Shown here piece after piece: positions 1 to 14,613 of a stretch of DNA of 64,000 nucleotides. The notes below the pieces were generated by a model. That model saw nothing but the letters and a program-made list of their open reading frames with translations. It searched no databases and was not told the DNA's origin. Made by a program: the position numbers and the translations under genes. Position 1 is the stretch's first letter. Every line of letters begins with the position of its first letter. Source of the DNA: Arabidopsis thaliana (Eukaryota > Streptophyta > Magnoliopsida > Brassicales > Brassicaceae). The DNA lies in NCBI RefSeq assembly GCF_000001735.4, contig NC_003070.9:11216001-11280000 (forward strand). Direction: 5' to 3'.

Positions 1-170
1 GTGGAGAGAAGACTTATGGGAGGAGCTTTAGATTCTTGAGGGGATTAGTGGAGGGAGAGGAAGATAAGAGAAGTGGTCTTGGGGTGATGAGGTGGCGTGT
101 TGTGATTGGTTGATAAGTAACATGTCACTGGATAAGAGATTTTGCCGCGGATTTTAATAGTTTTGTCATT
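1..170 (-). promoter_or_regulatory. Probable light-responsive promoter of a gene lying left of the window
   Basis: Three GATAAG I-box motifs occur at 63-68, 112-117 and 131-136, and an inverted CCAAT box (attgg) lies at 105-109. The stretch is less AT-rich than its right flank and has no reading frame. I-boxes grouped with CCAAT are typical of photosynthesis gene promoters, and the gene I recall next to RUB1 is the photosystem I subunit F gene, so this could be its promoter reading leftwards. That gene is not visible here, so the assignment is inference from gene order. Confidence 0.35.
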
Positions 171-1116
171 TTGATGTTCAAGATATGTGGACTACACACG
201 ACTTATCTTTTATTTATTTTTAATATCTATACATATTATATATACACTGAAAATAATCATATATATATATATATGTAGCAAAAAAAAAAAGAGATGTAGT
301 TTTTTAGTCCTGATTAGTTTTTTTTTTGGCAAATAGTCCTGATTAGTAAGACTGCAAAATTGAGTCTTTTATTGGTTAACCACATAATAAGAAAATGGGA
401 TCATGAGTTTGCAATATCAAAGAATTAAATCTATATATGACCAAAATAAACATTAGCAGAATTACAACTCCTTCTACCATTCCGCCGGAAGGAGGCTACA
501 TTTTTTGTAATGTTTGTTTGAAATGCTTCACAGATATCTTCTGATAAGATCTCTTGATCTGTCTCTGAAGTCTCAACACCTTAATTAGGGTTTCATCTCT
601 TAAGATATGCTTTTCTTTAAAGTTTTACCATTTTTTCAATGTATTAACTGTCTATTTCCTGGCAGAAGAAACAAATTTCTTCACATTTACCCATATATAT
701 ATTGTTTATAGCAAAAATATTTCGTCTTTTTTTTTTTGGTCTAATTATATCCGAGAGGAGAATTTGGTTGTGTTACCACATCATACTTTGAAGTTTGAAC
801 TCGTTGAATTAATAACACGCAGTTCTGATATATATTATTCTTTTGTGAAAGAAGTTCTGATATATTTCTAGATGTTTTTTTTCCTTTTTTTTCTTTTCTA
901 GATGTTTCTTATAGAATAATCAATGTGTAAACCATTACTAGCTTTCTTATTTACATCAAAGAGATAGGAAAATACACAAATAAAGAAGGAAATTCATCCC
1001 AAGAAAACTAAAGACAATCAAAAGATTACAAGTTACAACAATTCACAATAAGTCAAACAAAAGCATCTTCCAATAGAGACAAGCAAGACAGACAAAGAAG
1101 AGAAAATGAAGGAAAA
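171..1116. other. AT-rich intergenic DNA
   Basis: No convincing reading frame or RNA gene is seen. It has T-runs and TA-rich tracts. The right end, next to the small membrane protein gene, is likely its 3' untranslated region. Confidence 0.5.
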
Positions 1117-1329
1117 TCAGACGTTGTGAGAATTGTCGGGCTTGGCGTGTGGAGACAACGGCGGAGAGGAGGCGGCGATAGCACCGGGAGGCGGAGCTGG
1201 AGCTCCATACACCTGAGGATTTGTACGGATCTCACGACGGCCGCGAGATTTTCCGAGGAAGTAGCAGCCAAATCCGAGAAGTAGACAGAAGAAAATTAGA
1301 GGCAGAGATATGACCACAACCAAACCCAT
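1117..1329 (-). CDS. Small single-pass membrane protein, unknown function
   Basis: A single-exon frame of 70 residues. Residues 3-26 form a strongly hydrophobic segment beginning MGLVVVISLPLIFF. A basic patch (GKSRGRREIR, about 26-35) follows, then a proline/alanine-rich tail to residue 70. The positive-inside rule predicts the tail in the cytosol with the N-terminus as a signal anchor. A TATA-like stretch and AT-rich leader lie upstream, and the transcript would end in the AT-rich DNA to the left. I recall a short gene (At1g31335) annotated here but know no function. Its compact composition (membrane anchor plus basic and proline-rich tail) argues for a real microprotein rather than a chance frame. 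Confidence 0.7.
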   Translation of the reverse strand: MGLVVVISLPLIFFCLLLGFGCYFLGKSRGRREIRTNPQVYGAPAPPPGAIAASSPPLSPHAKPDNSHNV

Positions 1330-2075
1330 CGATCTTGACTCTTGAGATCTATGTTCAATCTTCTTTCTGATTGATTTTTATTCTTGGACTCTTGTTCTTG
1401 CTTTGATTCTACTTCACATGTATTTATATGTATGAGTTTGTGGGAGGCTCTGGAAGGATCCGATTCTGTCCGCAACGTTTATGTCTTGTAAAGCTTTAAA
1501 GCTTAACGTTTAAATCTCAACGGTCATCTTTTTTTTTGGTCGGCCCATCCATACGATTTCTTCTAGTTTTTATAATCACATTAGTCATGTCTCATGTGCT
1601 TTTCTGGCTATGAAAGTATAGAGAATCAAACTCAAGTTGACAAGTTAAGTTACTTAGAAAATTAAAGTAAAAATTGTTAAATGTGATGGACACTCATTGG
1701 ATTTGACGATTTGTAACCACTATTTCATTGTAATGCAAATAAATATGGGACTATTGATGGACTCATGCAACCAGCAATCTCAATCGGCCTGGTCCGATCT
1801 TACACATAGCTCGATCCTATTTTCACATGTCTAGCCTCTTTCTTGAATGAAAGATATTCATCATAAATAGCTAAATCCCAAATAAATATGTTAAAGTACG
1901 ATTCGATGTTAAACAAAACAAAATGATTCGATATTTAACAGATTATTGGTAAAATGATCCAAACCCAGTGAAACAGCATAATATTCAAAGTATCATATCC
2001 AAATTGCAATCACTTTTTTCCCATGAACTCCAACAAGCCATACAAAGAGAAAAAGATATCTTCAAGAGTTACTTC
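1330..2075. other. Intergenic DNA between the microprotein gene and RUB1
   Basis: The right part of the microprotein leader, then AT-rich sequence. The last 100 bases before 2076 should be the RUB1 3' untranslated region. No other gene is supported. Confidence 0.5.
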
Positions 2076-5518
<3,443 letters not shown>

Positions 5519-6706
5519 TCAGCAAAAATTCGGTTGACTCATTCTTGGTAAAACATGAACCGAAACCGGTTCAAGTCCATCAGGAATCTCAACATTCCAA
5601 ATCTTCGCCGGCTCCGCCGCAACATCCACCACAACAATTTTCCCATCACCAGTAACAACACAAAGTTTACCGGAATCCGCCGTTACTTGCGTAGCTCCTT
5701 TAAGCATCTCTTCTCCACCTTCAACCACAACCACTTCTCTCCACTCTCTCTTCTCATCATCGTACTTTCTCACTGTCCCTCTCCTCTCATCCACCGAATA
5801 AAGAATCTCCTCCTCCATCGCCGCAACCGGGCCTCTCCATCCAACCAACATCTCCTCCGGCATAGGTTCCCAATCATCTTTAACGACGTCGTATATAGCT
5901 CCTTCTTTAACCGCGTCTCCTTTAACATTTACCATTAAAAGCTTTCTTCTATATCCAACAGCGTCTATAGCTTCTCGACTAAACCGTAAATCTCTCATAT
6001 CTCTCAATTTCTCCCAATTAAACCGGTGGTTATTCCGGTTTTGTTCGGTTAGATCTAATTTCTCGACAGATTTCGCGACGGTTGATGAGAACTGAGAACT
6101 AATTCCGCTTGCGATGTAGATAGCTCCGTCGCAAGCTCCGGTGGCGCACCACCGTCTTGGAGATCCGATTCGAGGACCGGAGCTCCAGGATGACGAAATT
6201 GGATCGAAAATTAACGGGTGAGAGATCGCCGGAGAGAGTTGTTGGTTACTTCCGGCGATGAGAATGAGTTTTCCGGCGGCGGAGACGCATTGAATCGGTA
6301 AATTAAAGGAGATAAACGACGGATGACGGTAAAGAATCCGGTGAAGAGGCGGGTCAGGTGGTGGAGGAGGAAGCGGATACCATTTTGAAGAAACCGGGTT
6401 GAAACACATAAACCGGACTGACGGGTTGACCCGACCCGTATCCGATGTTGAATCGACGAAAAGAGCGTAGAGTGACGGAAACGAAGGAAATTCCGGCGAG
6501 TAAAGAAGACGGCGCCACCGTGTACACACGGCGGAGAGTAACGACGGACGGTGAACGAGAGACAGACAGATCTCTGAGATGTGATCGGGAAGTCCTTCGA
6601 TTAAAGCGGAGTTTTCATTTCCGGTGACTGTTCTTCTTCGTTTCGCCGGCGGTGATTCTGCGGCGGTGGTTGACATTGATTCACGCCGTTTCAGTTTTTT
6701 TTCCAT
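5519..6706 (-). CDS. KUF1: F-box/kelch-repeat protein, karrikin-upregulated
   Basis: Intronless, 395 residues from the Met at 6706 (MEKKLKRRESMS). The basic N-terminus with KRRR (about 22-25) is nuclear-localisation-like. The F-box spans about 34-71 (IEGLPDHISEICLSLV then CTRWRRLLYSP), which would bind the SKP1 subunit of an SCF ubiquitin ligase. The remainder has kelch-like repeats with paired Gly and spaced Trp (for example WSSGPRIGSPRRWCATGACDG), the substrate-binding propeller. The frame stays open for 54 more codons upstream, with Met at residues 1, 4 and 19 of the longer frame. I chose 6706 because the extra segment is low-complexity and Lys-rich, like translated leader. Position next to RUB1 and sequence match KUF1 (At1g31350), induced by karrikin signalling. 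Its substrate is not shown by sequence. Confidence 0.93.
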   Translation of the reverse strand: MEKKLKRRESMSTTAAESPPAKRRRTVTGNENSALIEGLPDHISEICLSLVHRPSLLSAVCTRWRRLLYSPEFPSFPSLYALFVDSTSDTGRVNPSVRFMCFNPVSSKWYPLPPPPPDPPLHRILYRHPSFISFNLPIQCVSAAGKLILIAGSNQQLSPAISHPLIFDPISSSWSSGPRIGSPRRWCATGACDGAIYIASGISSQFSSTVAKSVEKLDLTEQNRNNHRFNWEKLRDMRDLRFSREAIDAVGYRRKLLMVNVKGDAVKEGAIYDVVKDDWEPMPEEMLVGWRGPVAAMEEEILYSVDERRGTVRKYDDEKREWREVVVVEGGEEMLKGATQVTADSGKLCVVTGDGKIVVVDVAAEPAKIWNVEIPDGLEPVSVHVLPRMSQPNFC

Positions 6707-9047
6707 CTCTCTCTTTTTTTGTTTTTGTTTTTTTTTGGAGTTATTAAAGAGAGATAAAGGAGGCGTGAAGTGTAATGAATGAGAGGGAAAAGTAAGTAAA
6801 GGCGTAGGAGCCATACATATATCAAAATCGAAAAGGCCAAAGTTGGAAAGTGTTACCATCTCTATCATAAATACGTAAAGCTAACTTATAAAATTAAAAT
6901 TATACATTTATAGCATCACATATGATTATAGTATTCAAGTGGCTATAGAGAATTTTATCAGTAAAATAATATTAGTTATATTTGATTATCTTATACAGTA
7001 TTTTAGTTTCAGAAGCCTATCAAGTATCAACCATTAAACAAAGACGTGAAGACTAGAGATTTTTAGTAAGAATTGTGGTTGGTTTCCATCGAGATCAATT
7101 TTTAATATCGAAAAAGAACCGGTGAACAGAAATAAAATTTATTTTGTAAAAACTTAGTTTTGTTGGCTTAAGCTTTTAAAATATGTGACTTCATCCTATT
7201 TAAAATATACTCATGAAAAAAACAAGAATTAACTATATTAGGGTTACTTTAGCCTTTTTGCGGATGAGATAAAAAAAAAAAAGCAGAGAAAAATCACCAT
7301 AATAATTATTATTTTTTAACTCTATCACCATAATTTTTTAATTAAAAAGAATTCTCATAAACATAAAAAATAGATGAAAGAAAAAAAGAAGAAGCTGACA
7401 AGTAAGTAAAGGGTAAAGGGGAGAACCTAATCTTCTAATTATAAAATTCTATTGGCATTTAGTCATTATTAACTTATTTCCATTTTCTTCATTGTCAATT
7501 TGTCATACAATGCAAATCTATATTATAATTATATGTTATTTTCTACATTTCTATATGAATAAATTTACAAAGTTTCCACTTTCATCTTTGTGCTAGTGTG
7601 TATAATCCATATTAATATTATGTGCGCATCTTATTGGATAATATTTTTGTTGATTCATTGATAATTATGATAAGGTCCAAAATCTCCCTTTTTAGAGCAA
7701 CTTCTATTATTATTTTTTATTTTTCTGGAAGGAAAAAAAAAAGTGACAGAGACATCCGTTTGGTGTGTGATCCAGATCCAGCCTTCTTTTCCCAATCTTC
7801 TCAATAATGGATATGCGTTGGATTTTAACGTACATCAATCGTTTCTTTCTCCTGAACGATCAAGTTAGTTTGATGTGTGGTGCACTGCTGCTAAATATTA
7901 ATTATTCGATGTGTTTATAATCTCTGTCTAACTGTTCATTGTTCAAGTCTTCCTTTTATATAAGTCATTGAATTATAACATAAATTACTATAATTTTTTT
8001 AAAAGAAAACTATCCAAACTAAGGCAAGAAGTTATTCAATCTACAATTTTATGTACTTGTGGGTTTAGCTCGAACACTTTAATATAGTATCCCGATTGCT
8101 TAAAGATCTTTACAGTTCAATATCTAGTGTGTGGCAGTATAAGAAAATAACTTCAACTAGTAGAATAGTTTAAGAATTGAAAAAGAATACCATGTAACAA
8201 TTTTATGTTTATGCATAAACTTGAATAAATAAATTTGCATCGCATATGATACGGTTCATTAAAGATATTGGTATAGCATTTTTTCATAGACCTTTTGACG
8301 TTTAAATTATAATGTTTTTGAAAGAGGTTAAATGATTCATCATCTTAGAGGTGGAAATAAATAATGTTATGTTTTTTTTAAAAGTGCATTAAGAAAACTC
8401 TCCCTTTAGAAATATAGACGAGTTTAGAAGTTTTGCTTGAGAAAAACAAAGGATTGATTTCATTTTAGTTGAATTGGCCTATGATGTTAGTAAAGTGGAT
8501 TTGTGGTGGCGGCCACCGGGCACGTGATAATCCACGTGGTTTGCGTGAATAATCCGGCGAGAGAACTTTTCAATACTTATATTATAATTTAAGTTTTTTT
8601 TTTCCTTTTTATGAAGATTTAAATTTTGTGCTTATAAATAAATAACTTATAAGTTTCACTTTCGGTGCATTTGTCTCTTCTAGTTAGAGGCTAACTTTTG
8701 GTAAGACTTGCAAAAAAGTAAACTACTTTTTCAGCTTAAACTCAAACTCAAGAACAAAGAATTTATCTCATTTTAGATTAATGTATATGTTTACCAAATG
8801 AGTTTAACACTGAAATAATTATTTTTATTTTTCAATGATAGTAAATTACATGTTCTATCGATTGGAATTTCATTTTGCCATTTATGTTTTAGTTTGAGCT
8901 GTAGTTATCAAATGAGTTAACTGATTAAATGATCATAAATGGAGAAAAAGAAAGAAAGAATGTGAGTATATGACTTTTCAAAACGTGATATTGATCACTC
9001 GTCAGAAATGTATACTACGTGAAAAAGGGGTTGTGTAATAGTTTTAC

Positions 9048-9050
<3 letters not shown>
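6707..9050. other. Long intergenic region upstream of KUF1
   Basis: AT-rich DNA without a supported gene. It is the 5' side of KUF1 and should hold its promoter and distal regulatory DNA. The only striking sequence is a GC-rich island with two G-boxes near 8510-8565, listed separately. Confidence 0.5.
8521..8538. promoter_or_regulatory. Pair of G-box (CACGTG) motifs
   Basis: CACGTG occurs at 8521-8526 and again at 8533-8538 (the second as CCACGTGG, also an ABRE core), in a short GC-rich island within very AT-rich DNA. G-boxes bind bZIP and bHLH factors such as HY5 and PIFs. They lie 1.8 kb upstream of KUF1 with no other gene nearby. Function is inference. Confidence 0.4.

Positions 9051-9086
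<36 letters not shown>
9051..9086. repeat. (TA)18 microsatellite
   Basis: Eighteen TA units without interruption. Its right end supplies the target-site duplication of the retroposon that follows. Confidence 0.95.
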
Positions 9087-9089
9087 TTT

Positions 9090-9470
9090 AGCTCTTAAGT
9101 CTTTCAAGGCTTAGAAACTTCTTTTGGAAAACTTATCTTCAAAACGGATGTGCCTTTCTTATTGCTAAGAGTGTTACTAATGACTGTAGACTACAATCGT
9201 ATGTTGCGAGTGGTCATCCTTCTTGGCTTGAAGGGGTACTCTTCGCAGAAGAAAGGGTTTGTCCTCTGCTTGAATTTGAGTTTTTGGGTTGTATGGTTCC
9301 GGGTGTGGAGTGTGTTCTTTTGTAATGGCCCTTCTTTTGGTAGTAAGAGGCTTAGTGTATAGGCTTGATGATTGTTGAGTTGTTGTTCTCACTTTCAGAT
9401 GTGTGACCTCTTGGGGTTTATGATGTGAAGTTCAACCCTTCTATTAATATAATTCCAGATGACAAAAAAA
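9090..9470 (+). mobile_element. Short non-LTR retroposon with poly(A) tail and target-site duplication
   Basis: The direct repeat ATATAGGT is found at 9082-9089 and at 9471-9478. Between them are 381 bases that are clearly richer in G and T than the surroundings and end in GACAAAAAAA, a poly(A)-type tail immediately before the right repeat. This is the structure left by target-primed reverse transcription. The body has no long frame, so it is either a SINE or Sadhu-like element or the 5'-truncated end of a LINE. I cannot assign the family by eye. Confidence 0.65.
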
Positions 9471-9478
9471 ATATAGGT

Positions 9479-12400
9479 GGGAGGCGTCATAACTATATAC
9501 GAGTGATATTGACTAAACTTGAAAAATACCTTGAACTTTGTCAAAAGAAAAATCTTGATTATTTGATTTTATTATGTATGATATAGGAAAACACACGTAT
9601 ATACACATAACACATGTAATAATCACATTCACATATAGTTATCTATATATATGAATACGAGAGAGCCAGAGAGGGCTCTGGTTGTTCTTTTCTCGAGCGG
9701 TGCTTTTGCAAAGGAACCAAGTTGGGTTCATTAAGCTTTGTGAAAACGTTTCGAGTTTTGTTTTCGATTTTCATAAGCTTGCCTTGATCATACCCCTGAC
9801 TATTGTTAGATCATCTAACATCTATAGTTTCAAGAGGTGCGTGTCACTTTCCACATCGACACTTATTGTCAATTCGATAAGGTCTACCACTTTCTTTTTA
9901 CTTGTGGGTTTGACCCCTAGTTATACATCACTAGTTAAATCGTATATCTAGCAAATGAGTATAACCTTCAAAAGTTAATCCTCTTATTTCGCGATCCTGC
10001 TTTTCGAGATGGGAAGTTGAGACTGATAACTAATGTTTTCATAACATTTTGAGTGACAAATATATATATTTTTTTTCTTTAATCAATAATCATTAACATG
10101 TTCAAATTTTGACATATTGTGTTCGTCAAAAGAATAGATATATGGCCAGAGATTCTTCAATATGACCTAGAATCTCGGACATTGGAATGATATTTCATAC
10201 TATTATTATTAAGGGAACGCGTAATTAGATTTTGTGGTCCTCCTTTGACATTAGAATGTCAAGCTGCCCAAATCAAATCCGTTGACCAATTGGATTAGAT
10301 TGTCTGATAAATTATAAATTACGGGAAAATCATCTAATACTATTGTTTAGCAAAAAACAAACAAACTAATATTTCGTTATTCTAACCCAAATACATGCAT
10401 GCATTAGGAATTTAGGATGCGTCTCAATTATTTTTTATTTTATTTATTAAAAGACAAGTTTTCTGGTGAAGTTTGCAAAAGCATTAAATGTAGAAAGCTG
10501 CTCCTTCCATGGGACAGCACGTATTTAATAAAATAAGATAATTGAATAATAGAAACAAAAAAAATTGATTATTATAGTTTGGTGTCAGTGACAAAGACAA
10601 AAGAGTGTCGTCGTCTCTTCTAATTTATTATCATCAAAGCTAGTGATTCTAAATTAAAATGCTTCTCTGTCGTCCTCTCTTGCTCTTAACTAATTTCTCT
10701 TCTTTTCAGAAACTAAGAATAATTTGTATTTTTGTATTTTAGGTAGATATTTTATTTTCTTTCTCTTTAAGGCAAACTTTTAATCAGAAAAGGAATCCTA
10801 AAATACTACACATGTACATTTGTTAATTGTTATTGCTGTCAAAATAAAAAATAAAATCAGTCTTGTTATTAATATCGAAATCACGTGAAAGATAATTGAA
10901 GAGAAAGTGCTATTTTTAACAAAAAAAAGAAAGAGAAAGTGCTATTAAATCACACTTTTATAGTATATGTATAAATACGATAAAAGTCGAAAGCAATAGT
11001 TGTACTTGTACATATTAGAATACGAGATTGTAAGAGTTAATCATTTATAGACGATAACTAATTGGTATAGGCGTATAGTTATTGAATTTCTAAATATGTG
11101 ATTCCCGGCTTTAACTTTTAAGAACGTTACTTGAATATTGGTTTGGAATTTTGTTGTGATTTTTGATGAACTTGTAAAACGTAAAAGAAGAAAACGATAT
11201 TGAAACAAATCGTCTTAATGTTAGGGTTTTCTATTATTAAGTTTATGAATGAGTTATTTGACCAAAAAAAAAGTGTATGAATGATAAATACAACTTGAAG
11301 GCATTGTATTTACTAGGTTGCTTATATATATATGTCCCAAATATCCAATAGGACACATGAATTTTTTTTTTAATGGTAAATTCTATGTTCACTCGAATAG
11401 GGGTTTTCAGTGGCATACCTGAAGCATATTTTTAACCCCAATATATATATGGTAAAAGATCATATAATTGGGGGAGGGGTATTTTGGAAAGTTCAAACAA
11501 AAAATTAATGATGACATACATTATTCCACTAAATTTTGTTATATAGACACTAAAACCAAAATATTTTAATATATATCTAAGTGCATGCTTCAGAGTAGAA
11601 ACACCACCACAAGTGCTTAATAATATACGGGGCCAAATGACACCCTTAAGCTCTTTCTTTGCCCATGGTCCCCCTAGCTAACACTACATTATACAGTACA
11701 TGCATTGAGATCTTAAGTCAACTTATTATTATAGTGTCAACCCTGACATATTATATACTTTATTTGAAACATCTAGATGTAAGTAGGTTGTTTCAGAGAT
11801 GTTATTGAAAGGATACATGAATGAAATGGTTGGATTTACATATGACTTATGTATGTGCTTTAATAGATTCCAAAGTCTACGTACATAAAACCAAAAAAGA
11901 GAGAGAAGGTCTACGTACAACGTACGTGTTGACTAGAAAGGAAAGGTTTAAAACCGTGTCTAAAGTATGAGTATATTTTTTTTGTGAAAGTATTTGAGTA
12001 TATACTTTGAGATAAAATAAAACATTTGTTAAAAATAACTTATATTCTTCAATGTTAATTTCAATCGATTTTTGATGTTTGCATTTTTACTATTTCGGAA
12101 CTTTGTTATAAGTCAACTTTTGTTGGAGTAGCTAAACTTTACTTCTGGATATCAAAAGCTAATCTCAATAAATCATCACAGCTCGTCATGGAAATATATA
12201 ATGCATAATTTTTCTTTTGTACCAATAAATTTTAACTACCGTCATATATAATACGAAAAATGTTACGTATTGGTAATGTGTATTACTCCATTATATAAAA
12301 TAAATTGTTACGTATTGGGCCGTGTAAGTCGTGTTTGTATTCAAAGAGAATGTGTGGAGGAGAGATGGAGATATGTAGTTTCATGCATGTACGCCATGTA

Positions 12401-12618
12401 TAGTGATATGACGTCCAAATCGAATCGTGAAAACGAAGAAAATCTTAGACTGGCTGGTGTAGTAGTTAATTAATAGAGTAAAATAGAGAATAGTACGAGT
12501 TATTTTTCTCAAATTTTAAACAAAATTCAGTGTGGAACAATGAAATGTACGTATTAATCAAAAGTCGTACAATATTTAAAATGACATGTTCTTCCTCTTC
12601 ATCTCAAAGTTGTAAAAA
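9479..12618. other. Gene-poor AT-rich DNA
   Basis: No convincing gene. The stretch 9660-9950 is less AT-rich and has an open plus frame of 89 codons (9682-9951) but no recognisable motif. The stretch 12270-12470 likewise has a short frame without homology that I know. The rest is AT-rich intergenic sequence. Confidence 0.45.
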
Positions 12619-13004
12619 TAAGTCTGTTCGTTTCGTCGCCGCATGTAGTTGCGGTTGCGGCAGACGCATATCGAAGCTGTTCGTTTCACTACCGCAGATA
12701 GATGCGGTAAAACGCTGCGGCCGACGCAACGTTATGCGGCGAAAAAAATTAAACGCGGATTAAATTTAGCGTTAGAATTAAAAAGCTGCGATTAATATGC
12801 CAAATGACAGAAATACCCTTAATATATTTAGAAAACAACGATAAAACCTAACTCTAAAACCTAACACATTCACGATCTGAAAATTTTCTTCTCTTTTACA
12901 CAATTTCGATCTGAAAAAGTAAAGCTCAGCGATTTCGAATTAAACTCGGCGATTTCGAAGTAATGGGTTTTGTTTTAGAAGTTCTCTGGTTGACCCTGAA
13001 GAAC

Positions 13005-13841
13005 AAGAGATCTGTTCGCGAGACCATTCAGGAAGAAGGGTTATATTCTACTCTCCACTTACCTCATAACCTTCAAGGTCGGCGATTACGTCAATGTCAA
13101 GGTTAATGGAGCTATTCACAAGGGTATTCCTCATAAGTTCTACCATAGTCGTATTGGTCGTATCTGAAATCTCACTACGCGTGCCGTTGGTGTTGAAGTC
13201 AACAAACAGGTTTCGATTACTCAAAATTCTCATCTGTTTGGAAGAGTTTTGATTGTTGAAATTAGGATTTGAACGTTATTTTGATTCTTTGATTTGGGGT
13301 TTAATTCGTCTTTGTGTGAGCTATCTGTTTTGAATTTTGTGATGTGTGATTAGTATTGGTTTGAAAGCTTCAAGCTTTTCTTCTTGGGTCCTTCTTTTGC
13401 TACTTGTATAATTTGCAATCAATCTACTATGATTCTTAGTGATGTTTTCATTTTGACTTTGATGTTTATCATTTAGTTGAATCTCTTGGAGAGCTAATTT
13501 TGAGTTTTGGGTTGGGTTTTAGATTAAGAACAGAAACATAAGGAAGAGGATACATGTACGTGTGGAGCATGTGCAACAGTCAAGGTGTGATGAGGAGTTT
13601 AATCTCTGGAAGAAGCAGAACGATGTGCTTAAGGCTGCAACAGTCAAGGTGTGATGATGAGTTTAGTCTCAGGAAAAAGCAAAACGATGTGTTTAAGGCT
13701 GCTGCTAAAGCTAAATGTGAAACTATTAGCACTAAGAGACAACCTAAAGGTCCTAAACCTTGTTTCATGGTTGAAGGTATGACCTTGGAGACTGTCACTC
13801 CCATTCCCAATGTTGTCAACGATCTCAAAGGTGGCTATTGA
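13005..13841 (+). pseudogene. Ribosomal protein eL21 pseudogene, intron retained
   Basis: The first part (from about 13030) reads RPFRKKGYI, then [18 protein letters not shown] and [13 protein letters not shown], matching eukaryotic ribosomal protein L21. It is broken by TGA near 13163, where the family has Trp. VGVEVNKQ is followed by a GT...AG intron-like interval (about 13210 to 13521). Coding then resumes at [22 protein letters not shown] and ends with [30 protein letters not shown] and KGGY. A 64-bp tandem duplication at 13574-13701 also shifts the frame. The start codon region is not recognisable. Retention of the intron shows it was copied as DNA rather than through processed mRNA, fitting capture by the surrounding element. 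Confidence 0.9.
13574..13701 (+). repeat. 64-bp tandem duplication inside the L21 pseudogene
   Basis: Copy one is 13574-13637 and copy two 13638-13701. Both begin CAACAGTCAAGGTGTGATGA and end AAGGCTG, with a handful of substitutions between them. The unit length is not a multiple of three, so the duplication alone would break the reading frame. Confidence 0.92.
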
Positions 13842-14613
13842 GTTGTTTCCATTTTCTTCATTCTCTTCTAAGAATTTTTGCACTTGCTTTGTTCTTTTTA
13901 TGATGTTTTTGTATCAAACAAGACTGAATTCTATATTGTACGAGTTCAGATTTTGTTAGGAAAGATGGTTTATCCCAATCCTTTACCTGTTCCATTTGTA
14001 TTTAAAATCGTTTCTGCATTTTTCAGAAAACTGATACTTTGGGAAAAGTTGAGACATCTAATCTCTTTCAGTGTTAGCAATTTATACCACACAAAAATAA
14101 ACAGAGAGAGCAATCGAAACAAAATCTCTTTGTAAAGTTGGGAAGTGCAGACAGACCTTTTAATTGCAAACCTTTTAATTCCTTTGCAGCTTCACACAAT
14201 TGCCTCCTCTTCATTCATTAGTTAAATGTTTGAGTTTGCTATTTTTGTTTTAACTGAGCTTATGATTTATCACAAAATTTTATTGTTATAATTATATATA
14301 TTTAACTAAAAATTATTACTCCTTACCAAAAAAAAACTAAAAACTATTACTAGCTAAACAAATACTTTTTATTGATGTAAATATATTTAAATTACATTTT
14401 TTTATATTCAGAATATAACTAAAAAAGTAAATAAAAGAATTACATGAAAATTATCGTAGCGGCGTCGAAACGAACAAAGAAACCTGCGGTTGCGGCAGCG
14501 GCTGCGGCAGCGTCTGCGGCAACAAAACGAACAACAACCTGCGGTAGTGTTTGCCGCCACCGCTACCGCAGCCGCTGCCGCAACCGCCAGCGTTAATGAA
14601 ACGAACATGCTAA

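Larger units (their letters stand above)
12622..14610. mobile_element. PIF/Harbinger-like DNA element carrying a captured ribosomal gene fragment
   Basis: The ends form an imperfect inverted repeat, GTCTGTTCGTTTC at 12622-12634 and its counterpart GCATGTTCGTTTC read on the minus strand from 14610. They are flanked by the trinucleotide TAA on both sides (12619-12621 and 14611-14613). A TAA target duplication plus a TIR containing TGTTCGTTT fits the PIF/Harbinger superfamily. Both ends carry GC-rich subterminal arrays in which the motif TGTTCGTTT recurs (12678; inverted at 14524 and 14467), separated by GCGGTTGCGGC-type blocks. The interior has no transposase and instead holds a broken ribosomal protein L21 gene. 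A three-base duplication is weak evidence by itself; the mirrored arrays are the stronger sign. Confidence 0.6.

Noticed and set aside
5555-5938. 127-codon plus-strand frame inside KUF1
   Set aside because: It is the antisense of the KUF1 coding region, and its His/Asn-rich sequence follows from that.
9051-9086. Possible CRISPR-like or tandem gene repeat
   Set aside because: It is a simple TA microsatellite with no spacers.
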